Notes: generated by a model from the letters alone, not told the origin. A stretch of 64,000 nucleotides of DNA from Moritella marina ATCC 15381 (GCF_008931805.1 NZ_CP044399.1:3955370-4019369), one strand, 5' to 3'. Positions 54,777 to 64,000 are shown, counted from the first letter of the stretch. Made by a program: numbers and translations.

Positions 54777-56912
54777 ATGAACATTATTGCTATCTTAAAT
54801 CACATGGGCGTGTTCTTTAAAGAAGAACCTATTCGTCAATTACATGCTTCTTTAGAAAAAGCCGGTTACCAAGTTGTTTACCCTGTAAATGACAAGGACC
54901 TGATCAAAATGATCGAAATGAACCCACGTATCTGTGGCGCTATCTTTGATTGGGATAAATACCCGCTAACCCTTTGTGAACAAATTAATGCGTTAAACGA
55001 AAAGCTACCTGTATTCGCATTTGCTAATGAACAATCCGCACTTGATGTATCGCTAACAGAACTACGTTTGAATGTTTCGTTCTTCGAATATGCGCTGGGT
55101 ATGAGCGATGATATCGCGTTGAAAATTAACCAAGCGATTGACAAGTACAAAGGCGAACTAATGCCTCCGTTCACGAAAGCGTTGTTTAATTATGTTGAAG
55201 AAGGTAAATATACTTTCTGTACTCCTGGCCACATGGGCGGTACTGCGTTTCAACGTAGCCCTGCAGGTAGTATCTTTTATGACTTCTATGGTCCAAATGC
55301 ATTTAAAGCTGACGTATCAGTGTCGATGCCTGAATTGGGTTCATTACTCGATCATTCAGGTCCACATAAAGAAGCTGAAGAGTACATTGCAAAAACATTT
55401 AACGCTGACCACTCTTATATTGTTACTAACGGTACATCGACTGCGAACAAGATCGTTGGTATGTTCTCTGCACCATCTGGTAGCACGGTGCTTATCGATC
55501 GTAACTGTCATAAATCACTTACTCACTTATTAATGATGAGTGACACTACGCCAATCTACTTCCGTCCAACACGTAATGCGTATGGTATTCTTGGTGGTAT
55601 TCCACAAAGTGAATTCAGTCGTGACGTGATTGCGACTAAAGTAGCGGCGACACCAAATGCAGTGATGCCAAACTATGCCGTGATCACGAATTCTACTTAT
55701 GATGGTTTGTTGTATAACACCCAATACATTAAAGAAACATTGGATACTCAATTCATCCATTTTGACAGTGCTTGGGTACCTTACACTAACTTCAATCCTA
55801 TTTACGAAGGTAAGTGTGGCATGAGTGGTGAAGCAATGCCTGGTAAAGTGTTCTATGAAACACAGTCTACCCATAAACTATTAGCGGCATTCTCACAATC
55901 ATCGATGATCCACATTAAAGGCGATATTGATAAAGAAACATTTAATGAAGCGTATATGATGCATACTTCAACGTCACCACAATATTCTATTGTTGCGTCA
56001 ACTGAGACTGCTGCAGCGATGATGCGTGGTAATACTGGTAAGAAACTAATGCAAGATTCGATCGATCGCGCTATTCGTTTCCGTAAAGAAGTTAAGCGCC
56101 TTGAAAAAGAAACTGAAGGTTGGTTCTTTGATGTATGGCAGCCAGAAGACATAGAAACAACGGAATGTTGGAATCTAGATCCAAAAGACACTTGGCACGG
56201 CTTTAAAGATATCGATGCTGACCATATGTACCTCGATCCAATTAAAGTAACCTTATTAACTCCGGGCATGGACGGTGACAACTTAGCTGAAACAGGTATT
56301 CCTGCGTCATTAGTGGCTAAGTTCTTAGATGAACGCGGTGTTGTGGTAGAAAAAACAGGACCATATAACCTGTTATTTCTATTCTCAATTGGGATTGATA
56401 AAGCGAAATCATTGGCATTATTACGTGCACTGACTGAGTTCAAACGTGGTTTTGATCTAAATTTAACGGTGAAAAACTTCATCCCTACGTTATACGCTGA
56501 AGACCCAAAATTCTATGAAGACATGCATATCCAAGACTTAGCTCAAGGTATTCATGACATGATGAAGGCATTTAAATTACCAGAGTTAATGTTTAAAGCA
56601 TTTGATGTATTGCCTGAACTTAAAATAACGCCAAATGCAGCATGGCAACAAGAGTTACGTGGCCATACTGAAGAGGTGAAGCTAGAAGAAATGGTTAATC
56701 GTGTTAATGCGAATATGATCCTACCTTACCCTCCAGGGGTGCCACTTGTATTGCCTGGTGAGATGATCACTGAAACATCTCGTCCAGTATTAGATTTTTT
56801 GGAAATGCTGTGTGAAATTGGTACAGAGTTCCCTGGTTTTGAAACCGATATTCATGGTTTATACCATCAAGCAGATGGTAGTTATACTGTGAAGGTGTTA
56901 AAGCAAGATTAA
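54777..56912 (+). CDS. cadA: Inducible lysine decarboxylase CadA
   Basis: CadA (LdcI) converts lysine to cadaverine and CO2, consuming a proton, with PLP as cofactor. I start at ATG 54777 (MNIIAILNHMGVFFKEEPIR), with GGAG eight bases upstream; the open frame extends 20 codons earlier without family similarity. The 711-residue protein has the wing domain, the PLP core with Schiff-base K367 in ETQSTHKLLAAF, and the C-terminal domain. R97, a ppGpp contact in E. coli LdcI as I recall, is kept, while R206 is K. A terminator follows; pdxY is next. Confidence 0.96.
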   Translation: MNIIAILNHMGVFFKEEPIRQLHASLEKAGYQVVYPVNDKDLIKMIEMNPRICGAIFDWDKYPLTLCEQINALNEKLPVFAFANEQSALDVSLTELRLNVSFFEYALGMSDDIALKINQAIDKYKGELMPPFTKALFNYVEEGKYTFCTPGHMGGTAFQRSPAGSIFYDFYGPNAFKADVSVSMPELGSLLDHSGPHKEAEEYIAKTFNADHSYIVTNGTSTANKIVGMFSAPSGSTVLIDRNCHKSLTHLLMMSDTTPIYFRPTRNAYGILGGIPQSEFSRDVIATKVAATPNAVMPNYAVITNSTYDGLLYNTQYIKETLDTQFIHFDSAWVPYTNFNPIYEGKCGMSGEAMPGKVFYETQSTHKLLAAFSQSSMIHIKGDIDKETFNEAYMMHTSTSPQYSIVASTETAAAMMRGNTGKKLMQDSIDRAIRFRKEVKRLEKETEGWFFDVWQPEDIETTECWNLDPKDTWHGFKDIDADHMYLDPIKVTLLTPGMDGDNLAETGIPASLVAKFLDERGVVVEKTGPYNLLFLFSIGIDKAKSLALLRALTEFKRGFDLNLTVKNFIPTLYAEDPKFYEDMHIQDLAQGIHDMMKAFKLPELMFKAFDVLPELKITPNAAWQQELRGHTEEVKLEEMVNRVNANMILPYPPGVPLVLPGEMITETSRPVLDFLEMLCEIGTEFPGFETDIHGLYHQADGSYTVKVLKQD

Positions 56913-56962
56913 GTTGCATTTAACCATTTAATCTATAAATTAATCTTATTGATGATTCAACC

Positions 56963-56990
56963 AAAGAGGGCTTTATGCCCTCTTTTTATT
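56963..56990 (+). terminator. Intrinsic terminator after cadA
   Basis: AAAGAGGGC (56963-56971) pairs with GCCCTCTTT (56977-56985) with a 5-base loop and T-rich tail. It lies 50 bases past cadA and 20 before pdxY, so pdxY has its own promoter or depends on read-through. Confidence 0.88.
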
Positions 56991-57009
56991 TCTTGTTAAG
57001 GTATTATTT

Positions 57010-57870
57010 ATGAAATCTATCTTGTCTATTCAATCTCATGTTGTATTTGGCTGTGCGGGTAACAGTGCCGTCGTTTTTCCAATGCGTAGAATGGGAGTTG
57101 AAGTTTGGCCGATTAATACGGTACAGTTTTCGAATCACACCCAGTATCAGCAAGGGTGGCAAGGAATGGTAATGCCGGTAGATCAAATTAAGAGTCTGGT
57201 TGATGGTTTAATCAATATTAATAGCTTATCAAGTTGTGACGCTGTACTCAGTGGCTACCTCGGTTCAGCAACACAAGGCAAGGAAGTGCTTTATGCCGTC
57301 GAGCAAGCTAAAGAACATAATGCGGATGCTTTATACTTTTGTGATCCGGTAATGGGGCATCCTGAAAAGGGCTGTATAGTCGTACCTGAAGTCATGGATT
57401 TTTTCAAATATCAGGCATTGCCAAAAGCGGATGTCATCGCGCCAAACCTACTTGAATTAGAAACACTGAGCGATATGAAAATAGGCAATATAGATCAGGT
57501 AAAACAAGCATGTACTATGTTGCTAGAGCAAGGTGTAAAAATGGTATTGGTTAAGCATTTGAGTAAAGCGGGTATAACGACAAGCCAGTTTGAAATGTTA
57601 TTAGCTACAGCTGATGGTTATTATCACATTACTCGTCCTTTGTATGATTTTGCCCGCCAACCTGTTGGTGTCGGTGATTTGATTAGTGGTCTGATGCTCG
57701 CTAATTTATTAGCTGGTCATCAACCTGTGAGAGCGTTTGAGTTGACGAATGCGGCTGTTGATGCGGTATTGGAGGCTACCTTTAAGCAAGACCGTTATGA
57801 GTTACAGCTTATTGCCGCACAGGACTTAATTGCTCAGCCAGAGGTAAAGGTTAACGCGACAACGTTATAG
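57010..57870 (+). CDS. pdxY: Pyridoxal kinase PdxY
   Basis: PdxY phosphorylates pyridoxal to PLP in the salvage pathway, a ribokinase-family enzyme. The 286-residue protein has [58 protein letters not shown] and the anion hole [12 protein letters not shown] with the catalytic aspartate. It directly follows cadA, whose product needs PLP, so local cofactor supply is a reasonable inference. Convergent with lysS across a shared terminator. Confidence 0.94.
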   Translation: MKSILSIQSHVVFGCAGNSAVVFPMRRMGVEVWPINTVQFSNHTQYQQGWQGMVMPVDQIKSLVDGLININSLSSCDAVLSGYLGSATQGKEVLYAVEQAKEHNADALYFCDPVMGHPEKGCIVVPEVMDFFKYQALPKADVIAPNLLELETLSDMKIGNIDQVKQACTMLLEQGVKMVLVKHLSKAGITTSQFEMLLATADGYYHITRPLYDFARQPVGVGDLISGLMLANLLAGHQPVRAFELTNAAVDAVLEATFKQDRYELQLIAAQDLIAQPEVKVNATTL

Positions 57871-57890
57871 AATATAAATATAACGTGAAA

Positions 57891-57919
57891 AAATAAGGCA
57901 GCCAATGGCTGCCTTATTT
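57891..57919. terminator. Bidirectional terminator between pdxY and lysS
   Basis: AAATAAGGCAGCC (57891-57903) pairs perfectly with GGCTGCCTTATTT (57907-57919) around AAT; A- and T-rich on both flanks. Confidence 0.93.
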
Positions 57920-57936
57920 CGTTTAATCTGTTGGAT

Positions 57937-59448
57937 CTATTTATTTTGTGGGCGCAATGTCGGGAATAAGATCACGTCACGGATCGTATGGCTATTAGTG
58001 AACAGCATCACTAAGCGGTCAATACCAATCCCTTGGCCTGCTGTTGGTGGTAAACCATGTTCAAGTGCGGTGACATAATCTTCATCGTAGAACATGGCTT
58101 CATCGTCACCAGCTTCTTTTTGCTGTACTTGTTCTTTGAAGCGCGCGTCTTGGTCTTCTGCATCATTTAATTCAGAGAAACCGTTGGCAATTTCACGACC
58201 ACCAATAAAGAACTCAAAACGATCTGTGATGAGCGGATCATCATCATTACGACGTGCTAGCGGTGATACCTCTGCTGGGTATTCAGTAATAAAGGTCGGT
58301 TGAATTAATTTCTCTTCAACTGTCTCTTCAAATATCTCGGTGATCACGCGGCCAAGCCCCCAACTTGCATCAATGCGAATATTCAGGCTATCAGCTAATT
58401 CAGTTGCTGCTGATAATGTTGCTAGCTGTTCAGCACGGATCTCTGGGTTGTATTTTAATACTGAATCCTTCATGCCTATTTTGGCAAAAGGCTGTCCGAA
58501 ATCAAACGTTAAGTCACCATAAGGGACCATTGGCGTACCCAGAATATCAAGCGCTAAGGTACGTAACATTTCTTCTGTCAGCGCCATTAAGTCATTGTAA
58601 TCGGCGTAAGCCATATAGAATTCAAGCATGGTAAATTCTGGATTGTGACGCGTTGAAATCCCTTCGTTACGGAAATTTCGATTAATTTCAAATACGCGTT
58701 CAAAACCGCCAACGACTAACCTTTTTAGATACAGTTCTGGTGATACACGTAAATACATATCCATATCGAGTGCGTTATGTCGGGTAATAAATGGGCGTGC
58801 TGAGGCGCCACCAGGGATCACTTGCATCATCGGGGTTTCCACTTCCATAAAGCCATTTTTGCTTAACAGATTGCGGATACCGGTAATGACTTGCGAGCGA
58901 ACTGTAAAAGTATTACGCGCTTCTTCATTGGCGATCAAATCTAAATAGCGTTGACGATAACGAGTTTCTTGTTCTGCTAAACCGTGGAACTTGTTTGGCA
59001 GAGGGCGTAGCGCTTTTGTCAGCAATTCGATATTGGTTAAGTTAATCGTCAACTCACCGGTTTTGGTTTTAAATAAAGTACCTTCAGCGCCAACTATGTC
59101 GCCAATATCCCACTTTTTAAACTGCTCGTTATAGAAGTTATCTGGCAGATTATCGCGGCTTACATATAATTGGATCTTACCACCCATGTCTTGTAGCGTT
59201 ACAAAACTGGCTTTACCCATAATTCGACGTGTCATAATACGACCAGCTATTTTTACTGTAACCTGTAATTTATTTAACTCATCAGTACTTTTATCATCGT
59301 ATTTATTTAACAGCTCATTTGAGATCGCATCGCGGCGAAAGCTATTAGGAAAAGCATTACCTAGGGAACGTAAGTCTGCTAATTTTTGACGACGTTGCTC
59401 AACTTCACTTTGCAAATCAATTTCTGGGTTTTGAATGGTTTCCGACAT
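57937..59448 (-). CDS. lysS: Lysyl-tRNA synthetase (class II)
   Basis: LysS charges tRNA-Lys. The 503-residue protein has the N-terminal OB-fold anticodon-binding domain ([23 protein letters not shown]), class II motif 1 and 2 ([34 protein letters not shown]) and motif 3 ([11 protein letters not shown]). It lies 67 bases downstream of mdtI on the same strand with no terminator between, so partial co-transcription with the polyamine exporter is possible. The usual prfB neighbour is absent. Confidence 0.97.
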   Translation of the reverse strand: MSETIQNPEIDLQSEVEQRRQKLADLRSLGNAFPNSFRRDAISNELLNKYDDKSTDELNKLQVTVKIAGRIMTRRIMGKASFVTLQDMGGKIQLYVSRDNLPDNFYNEQFKKWDIGDIVGAEGTLFKTKTGELTINLTNIELLTKALRPLPNKFHGLAEQETRYRQRYLDLIANEEARNTFTVRSQVITGIRNLLSKNGFMEVETPMMQVIPGGASARPFITRHNALDMDMYLRVSPELYLKRLVVGGFERVFEINRNFRNEGISTRHNPEFTMLEFYMAYADYNDLMALTEEMLRTLALDILGTPMVPYGDLTFDFGQPFAKIGMKDSVLKYNPEIRAEQLATLSAATELADSLNIRIDASWGLGRVITEIFEETVEEKLIQPTFITEYPAEVSPLARRNDDDPLITDRFEFFIGGREIANGFSELNDAEDQDARFKEQVQQKEAGDDEAMFYDEDYVTALEHGLPPTAGQGIGIDRLVMLFTNSHTIRDVILFPTLRPQNK

Positions 59449-59515
59449 ATATAGCCTCTTATCTTTAATATATTAATTCATGTTATATGATTTATTGTTG
59501 AGTTAATGATTACGT

Positions 59516-59848
59516 TTAGTGTGAAAACTGCAGTACCACAATGCCTGAAATTAACAGTGGTACGCCTATTTGGCTACGACGTCCTATCGTTTCGCCAAAC
59601 ATATACTTATCGACCAATAAGGTGCCAACAATACCGCCAGCACCCCAAGTCGCATAGGCAATCGATAGTTGGATTGACTGCACTGCTTGACCTAGGCTGA
59701 TAAAGGCCATTGCAACCAATACAATTGCAAATACGCCTGGTAGTTTATTTTTAAAACCATCTGATAATTTTAAAAAATAATTGGCGGTAATATCTAACAA
59801 TATGGAAAAACACAAGAATACGATGTGTATGAGTTCTGCATTATTCAT
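59516..59848 (-). CDS. mdtI: SMR polyamine exporter subunit MdtI
   Basis: A 110-residue small multidrug resistance (SMR) protein with four membrane helices, closest to E. coli MdtI, which with MdtJ exports spermidine. I start at the third of three adjacent ATGs (59848), best spaced from the AAGGA in the mdtJ end; other ATGs up to 59863 are possible. It keeps E5, FLKLSDGFKNK and W68 (AYATWGAGGI), but the SMR membrane glutamate, E19 in E. coli MdtI, is aspartate (D19) and D60 is Q. It overlaps mdtJ by 8 bases. Confidence 0.88.
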   Translation of the reverse strand: MNNAELIHIVFLCFSILLDITANYFLKLSDGFKNKLPGVFAIVLVAMAFISLGQAVQSIQLSIAYATWGAGGIVGTLLVDKYMFGETIGRRSQIGVPLLISGIVVLQFSH

Positions 59849-60173
59849 CATCATGTCCTTCATCTGTGTTAATAAAGATAAGTCCAGCGACGATCAAACC
59901 AACACCGAAAACTTTAGCGGAAGTGATCATTTCATCAAACAGGTAATTACTAATGACTGTGATGAGTAAGATCCCAACCCCTTCCCAAATTGCGTAAGCC
60001 ACTCCTAATGGAATTTTTTGGATTGCTTTAGATAATAAAAAATAGGATATCCCTATTAATATAATCATCGCTACTGTGCCGGTTATTGGGTTATTCTCAG
60101 CTGAATAGCGCATGGAAATGGTGCCTGCTACTTCAGCTACAATAGCGAAAAACAGCATCATGCTGTGATACAT
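59841..60173 (-). CDS. mdtJ: SMR polyamine exporter subunit MdtJ
   Basis: A 110-residue SMR-family protein with four membrane helices, closest to MdtJ. It keeps the essential glutamate in the first helix (E14 in VAEVAGTISMRYS) and the conserved ALGVAYAIWEGVGI-type segment (LGVAYAIWEGVGILL), plus an acidic tail. It is translationally coupled to mdtI and divergent from a LysR gene. Together they are likely to export spermidine or a related polyamine such as cadaverine; the latter would suit the nearby cad genes. Confidence 0.88.
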   Translation of the reverse strand: MYHSMMLFFAIVAEVAGTISMRYSAENNPITGTVAMIILIGISYFLLSKAIQKIPLGVAYAIWEGVGILLITVISNYLFDEMITSAKVFGVGLIVAGLIFINTDEGHDDE

Positions 60174-60303
60174 AAAAAGTCCCTATTTGTATTAATAGTG
60201 CTGTAATTAATGTCTTATTTAATTACTATGGGATTAAGTGTATCGCTGGTTACTAAAAAGGTGAAACCGCTCAGCGTCGGTTATTTCGTCACTAAGGGTT
60301 GTT

Positions 60304-61188
60304 ATGAGATTAATACAAATAGAGATGTTTCTGTTGGCGGTTAAAACTGGGTCTATTTCTGAAGCGGCCATACAGCTTGGTAAAAGTCGTTCTACAGTTA
60401 GCGCTGCACTGCTTGCCCTTGAAGATGAGTTAGGTGTGAACTTGCTATTACGCAGTGGTAATAAAATTGAATTAAGCCATATAGGTGAAAATATCGTTGC
60501 TGACTGTCAGCGTATATATCACCTTTCGCAGGGGGTGCATGCCAAATGCGCTCATCATCTGGCTGGTGCTGAGTCGGCATTACGTATTGCGCGAGATGAT
60601 GCTTTACCGGAGAAGTTCTGGAACCAATTGATTAGCCAGTTAGAAAAGAAATTTCCACAAACTTCGTTATCTATGTATGCCGCACCGACACCGGAATTAA
60701 TCGCTTATGTGGAAAATAACAAAGTTGATATTGCTTACGGCATGATCTCGGATACTCATGATTATCAGCGACATGTACGCAATGAGTTAGGTCAGCTTAG
60801 AATGATGGCGGTCGCCGCTGCTGATCACCCTTTGCATACGATAGGTAATCGCTTAACCAGCAATGATTTAGCCTTATATACCGAAGTTGTTCTAGCCTAT
60901 ATGGATGACTTATTAACCGTTGAGGCGTCGATTAGTCACCGTTATATCGGCTTAACGTTTTACGAATATTTACGTGATGCGGTATGTAATGGTGTTGGCT
61001 GGGCTAAAGTACCGGCGCCTTTGATCACAGATCAACTTAGAAATGAAACACTTAAAGTACTTCGTTATAAAAAATCGATGAGTTGGGAGATTTATGGCGA
61101 AATTACAGGTGTCGATTTTTGTCGTGGTGCGGTGACAGATTGGATTGCAGAGCAAATTGAGCACTACTTGATTACTGAGTCACACTAA
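60304..61188 (+). CDS. LysR-family transcriptional regulator
   Basis: A 294-residue LysR-type regulator with an N-terminal winged helix-turn-helix (residues 1-60: IEMFLLAVKTGSISEAAIQLGKSRSTVSAALLALEDELGVNLLLRSG) and a periplasmic-binding-protein-like effector domain. It is divergent from mdtJI across a 130-base gap, the usual arrangement for a LysR regulator and its target, so it may control polyamine export. No clear T-N11-A operator stands out. Effector unknown. Confidence 0.9.
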   Translation: MRLIQIEMFLLAVKTGSISEAAIQLGKSRSTVSAALLALEDELGVNLLLRSGNKIELSHIGENIVADCQRIYHLSQGVHAKCAHHLAGAESALRIARDDALPEKFWNQLISQLEKKFPQTSLSMYAAPTPELIAYVENNKVDIAYGMISDTHDYQRHVRNELGQLRMMAVAAADHPLHTIGNRLTSNDLALYTEVVLAYMDDLLTVEASISHRYIGLTFYEYLRDAVCNGVGWAKVPAPLITDQLRNETLKVLRYKKSMSWEIYGEITGVDFCRGAVTDWIAEQIEHYLITESH

Positions 61189-61271
61189 TTACTAATTGTT
61201 AGTTGCGTAACTGGCAATCTCAATATATTCGCTAATACTTAAGTCTCTATCTTACATTAAGGGATCGACTT

Positions 61272-61871
61272 ATGTTAGTAAAACACTTATGGGGTTTATA
61301 CGTACAGCCCAAGGACGAATGGATTGATATTGATACCCACCATGAGTCTTTATTATCCGTCGTTGTAAGTCTGTTATTTTTTGCTTTAATTCCAGCTGTA
61401 TCAGCCTGGTATACCGCAACAGTGACAGGTTGGAAGCTTGGTTTTGGAGAAACAACTTATTTATCTTCTTCAAGCGCGACGATTATGGCTGTTGCTATGA
61501 TCATAGTGAGTATTACATTGGTGGCGACGTTTGCTATTTTTGTGCAGTGGATGGCGGGTAACTTTGGTTCATCATCAAGCTTTACCCAAGCGTTAGAATT
61601 AACGACATATACCGCAGCACCTATCTTTATTACTGGCATTGCAGCGTTGATCCCTGTGGCTTGGGTTATTATGATCGCGTTATTAGTTGGTGTCGCATTC
61701 TCGGTACGTGCTCTTTACACTGGTGTGCCTGTGATTATGCACATTACTGAAGAGCGGGGCTTTATTTATGCCTCGTCGTTACTGACCGTTGGCCTTGTAT
61801 TATTTGTTGCGTCTATGGGCTTTACTGTCGTGATGTGGAGCTTTGGGTTAGGGCCACAATTTGTCATTTAA
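61272..61871 (+). CDS. Yip1-family membrane protein
   Basis: A 199-residue membrane protein with about five hydrophobic helices in the Yip1 domain pattern: an N-terminal HLWGLYVQPKDEWIDID segment, then helices near 28-48, 65-95, 105-150 and 168-195. Bacterial Yip1 proteins have no settled function. It is followed by a strong terminator and is unrelated by context to its neighbours. Confidence 0.82.
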   Translation: MLVKHLWGLYVQPKDEWIDIDTHHESLLSVVVSLLFFALIPAVSAWYTATVTGWKLGFGETTYLSSSSATIMAVAMIIVSITLVATFAIFVQWMAGNFGSSSSFTQALELTTYTAAPIFITGIAALIPVAWVIMIALLVGVAFSVRALYTGVPVIMHITEERGFIYASSLLTVGLVLFVASMGFTVVMWSFGLGPQFVI

Positions 61872-61900
61872 TCAAATAACAATATTAACTATTTCTCAAC

Positions 61901-61934
61901 AGCGATATAGACTCACTCTATATCGCTTTTTTTT
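61901..61934 (+). terminator. Intrinsic terminator after the Yip1-family gene
   Basis: AGCGATATAGA (61901-61911) pairs perfectly with TCTATATCGCT (61917-61927), 5-base loop, then seven T (61928-61934). Confidence 0.94.
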
Positions 61935-62195
61935 ATTTAACTGCATGATTGAAATAGTGTATTTAAATGTCACTAGACGCTACTCCAGAAACGTCCCTGC
62001 ACTTAATATTAACCAGCACTTGCCCGCAAAATACACCATATCAAGTAGATTAACGCTCGAATATCTATTAGTGTGATTTAACTGTGTGAAAGTTAACATT
62101 ATAAAAATAATAGACGATCGTGAGACTTTCGTGATGATTGAAGGTTAGGCTTAGAATTAGATCGCGTTATTGATGAGTGCAAGGATTGGTGCCAG
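61935..62195. other. Intergenic region before the TVP38/oxidoreductase gene
   Basis: No convincing gene. It should hold the promoter for the downstream gene; AAGGA at 62181-62185 is the likely ribosome-binding site. No operator recognised. Confidence 0.5.
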
Positions 62196-64000
62196 ATGGC
62201 TATTAGTGATAAAGAACAAAAATCGAAGAGTAAAAAAATTATTATCGCGGTAATTATTACCGTATTTTTATTATGGTATGGGTTTGACCTAAACCAATAT
62301 GCTTCGCTAGAGCAGATTAAAATATTGCAACAAACGTCAGGTGACTATATTGCTGAGAATCGCTCTTTGGCGATGTTCATATTCTTCGTCAGTTATGTCG
62401 CGATCACTGGTTTCTCATTACCCGGTGCGGTATTGCTCACCTTACTTGGTGGCGGTTTATTTGGCTTTGGTTACGGCTTACTGCTGATTTCTTTTGCTAG
62501 CTCTATCGGTGCAACATTAGCCTTTTTAGTCAGCCGCTATTTATTAAGAGATTATGTGCAGAAAAAGTTTGGTTCACGACTTGATGCGATAAATAAAGGC
62601 GTTGAAAAAGAAGGTGATTTTTATTTATTCTCGCTGCGTTTGATTCCCGTTTTCCCCTTCTTCCTCATTAACATTTTAATGGGCTTGACCAAGATTAGTA
62701 CGCGTAGTTTTTATCTTGTTAGCCAAGTCGGTATGCTAGCTGGCACCGCTATCTATGTGTGGGCGGGGACTCAGTTAAGTGAGATCGATAGCTTATCAGG
62801 AATTGCCTCTCCTTCACTGCTCAGTGCATTGGCATTGCTCGGTATTTTCCCTTGGGTCGCTAAACGAGGTCTAGCACTATTTAGTCAGCGTAAGCGTTAT
62901 GCACGTTGGGCTAAACCAACATCATTCGATCGTAATATGATCGTGATTGGTGCCGGTGCAGGCGGTTTGGTAAGTGCTTATATCGCTGCAGCTGTTAAAT
63001 CAAAAGTAACCCTAATTGAAAAACATCGTATGGGTGGTGATTGCTTAAATACCGGCTGTGTGCCATCTAAAGCATTGATCCGTAGCGCACACGCCGTTGC
63101 TGAAATCAGCCGCGCAAATGAATTTGGGATTGATGCTGAAATTAAGCAGATTAATTTTGAAAAAGTAATGGGGCGTATTCAAAATGTTATTAAAGCGATT
63201 GAACCGCATGATTCGATTGCACGTTATTCATCAATGGGGGTTGAGTGCTTAACTGCAGAAGCTAAAATTATCGATCCATGGCGCGTACAAATTGGCGAGC
63301 AAGTATTAACGACTAAAAATATTGTTGTTGCTACGGGAGCACGTCCTATTGTACCGCAGATCCCCGGGTTAACTGAGGTACTTTACTTAACATCGGATAC
63401 GTTGTGGCAGTTAACTGAACAACCGTCGCGTTTATTGGTATTAGGCGGTGGGCCGATTGGTTGTGAAATAGCGCAAAGTTTTGCCCGTTTAGGTTCGACA
63501 GTGACGCAAGTTGAAATGGCGGATCAACTGTTGGGCCGCGAAGACGAAGACGCTGTTGCTGTTGTACAAAGCGAGTTATTGGCTGATGGCGTTAATATCT
63601 TACTCGGTAATAAAGTCGCTAGCTTTGTCAGTGAAGATGGTCAATATAGCGCGGTATTGTCAAATGGTGATTCAGTCGCGTTTGATCAAGTATTTTTAGC
63701 GTTGGGGCGTCAGGCTAATACCCGTGGTTTTGGTTTGGAAGCTCTCGACGTTACCATCACAGATCGTGGTCTGATTGAGATTAATGAATATCAACAAACC
63801 TCTATTCCAAATATATATGCTGTGGGTGATGTTTCTGGGCCTTATCAACTTACCCATGTCGCTGCGCACCAAGCTTGGTTTGCGGCGGTAAATGCCTTGT
63901 TTGGCTCGGTGAAAAAATTTGCTACCGATTATCGAGTGATCCCTGCGGTGACTTATACTTACCCTGAACTTGCTCGCGTTGGATTGAGTGAAAATGAAGC
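62196..64000 (+). CDS. TVP38/DedA-type membrane domain fused to FAD-dependent disulfide oxidoreductase (partial)
   Basis: An open frame from ATG 62196 that runs off the window end (601 codons seen). The first part, to about residue 225, is a TVP38/TMEM64 (SNARE-associated, DedA-like) membrane domain with LPGAVLLTLLGGGLFG and FSLRLIPVFPFFLINILMG. A class I pyridine nucleotide-disulfide oxidoreductase follows: FAD site GAGAGG (252-257), redox-active pair C283-x4-C288 in GGDCLNTGCVPSKALIR, NAD site GGGPIGCEIAQSFARLG and IYAVGDVSG. It looks like a mercuric-reductase or dihydrolipoamide-dehydrogenase-type enzyme tethered to the membrane. The natural substrate is unknown. Confidence 0.88.
   Translation, partial: MAISDKEQKSKSKKIIIAVIITVFLLWYGFDLNQYASLEQIKILQQTSGDYIAENRSLAMFIFFVSYVAITGFSLPGAVLLTLLGGGLFGFGYGLLLISFASSIGATLAFLVSRYLLRDYVQKKFGSRLDAINKGVEKEGDFYLFSLRLIPVFPFFLINILMGLTKISTRSFYLVSQVGMLAGTAIYVWAGTQLSEIDSLSGIASPSLLSALALLGIFPWVAKRGLALFSQRKRYARWAKPTSFDRNMIVIGAGAGGLVSAYIAAAVKSKVTLIEKHRMGGDCLNTGCVPSKALIRSAHAVAEISRANEFGIDAEIKQINFEKVMGRIQNVIKAIEPHDSIARYSSMGVECLTAEAKIIDPWRVQIGEQVLTTKNIVVATGARPIVPQIPGLTEVLYLTSDTLWQLTEQPSRLLVLGGGPIGCEIAQSFARLGSTVTQVEMADQLLGREDEDAVAVVQSELLADGVNILLGNKVASFVSEDGQYSAVLSNGDSVAFDQVFLALGRQANTRGFGLEALDVTITDRGLIEINEYQQTSIPNIYAVGDVSGPYQLTHVAAHQAWFAAVNALFGSVKKFATDYRVIPAVTYTYPELARVGLSENE

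Noticed and set aside
61861-62076. A small gene after the Yip1-family protein
   Set aside because: The frame overlaps the previous gene's end and runs through a strong terminator hairpin; composition is unconvincing.
63511-63699. A short gene inside the final oxidoreductase
   Set aside because: It is an out-of-frame shadow of the long oxidoreductase frame, which I translated from 62196 to about 63300 without a stop and which keeps its motifs further on.

Overview
This window is chromosomal DNA of a marine gammaproteobacterium, covering the replication origin region and one rRNA operon. The protein sequences, the 16S sequence and the gene order point to the Moritella / Psychromonas / Vibrio side of the class, and Moritella is my best guess. 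That is inference; no database was searched. Nearly everything is core genome. I see no insertion sequence, prophage, CRISPR array or integron.

Layout. (1) 1-10.5 kb: parB, parA, rsmG and mnmG, then oriC (4.5-4.83 kb, GATC-rich with DnaA boxes), mioC, an HDOD-domain gene, mnmE, yidC, yidD, rnpA and rpmH. (2) 10.8-13 kb: a three-gene polar amino acid (cystine-type) ABC transporter between rpmH and dnaA. (3) 13.1-19.4 kb: dnaA, dnaN, recF, gyrB. (4) 19.4-27.7 kb: avtA, ravA-viaA, glyQ-glyS, tusA. Four near-consensus parS centromere sites lie between 16.9 and 24.1 kb, two just upstream and one just downstream of ravA-viaA. (5) 27.8-32.5 kb: a small membrane protein, two bacterioferritin subunits, bfd behind a Fur box, a GlxA-type AraC regulator and a stand-alone ketoacyl synthase. 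(6) 32.5-38.2 kb: yccS, then a sugar-binding protein, sensor kinase and response regulator in one overlapping operon resembling GtsA/GtrS/GltR of Pseudomonas. (7) 38.3-50.9 kb: fadBA, yigZ, trkH and hemG, then 16S, tRNA-Ile, tRNA-Ala, 23S, 5S and tRNA-Asp, in nearly the E. coli order. A broken second tRNA-Asp copy follows. (8) 51.2-64 kb: cadC, cadB, cadA and pdxY, facing lysS, mdtI and mdtJ; then a LysR gene, a Yip1-type membrane protein and a TVP38/FAD-oxidoreductase fusion cut by the window end.

How the genes work together. ParA, ParB and parS organise and segregate the origin region, while DnaA boxes and clustered GATC sites time initiation. CadC, CadB and CadA form an acid- and lysine-responsive decarboxylation and antiport system. 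PdxY can supply the PLP cofactor for CadA, MdtJI can export polyamines and LysS uses the same amino acid, so 51-60 kb reads as a lysine/cadaverine neighbourhood. The two bacterioferritins have complementary defects: one keeps the ferroxidase ligands but lacks the haem methionine, the other the reverse. They therefore probably co-assemble, with Bfd as the reductant for iron release.

I found no clearly undescribed system. The observations most worth following are the split-function bacterioferritin pair, the parS cluster around ravA-viaA, a second GATC-dense block beyond the HDOD gene, the transporter-less sugar-sensing operon, the structured leader before cadB, and the degenerate tRNA-Asp with two inserts.
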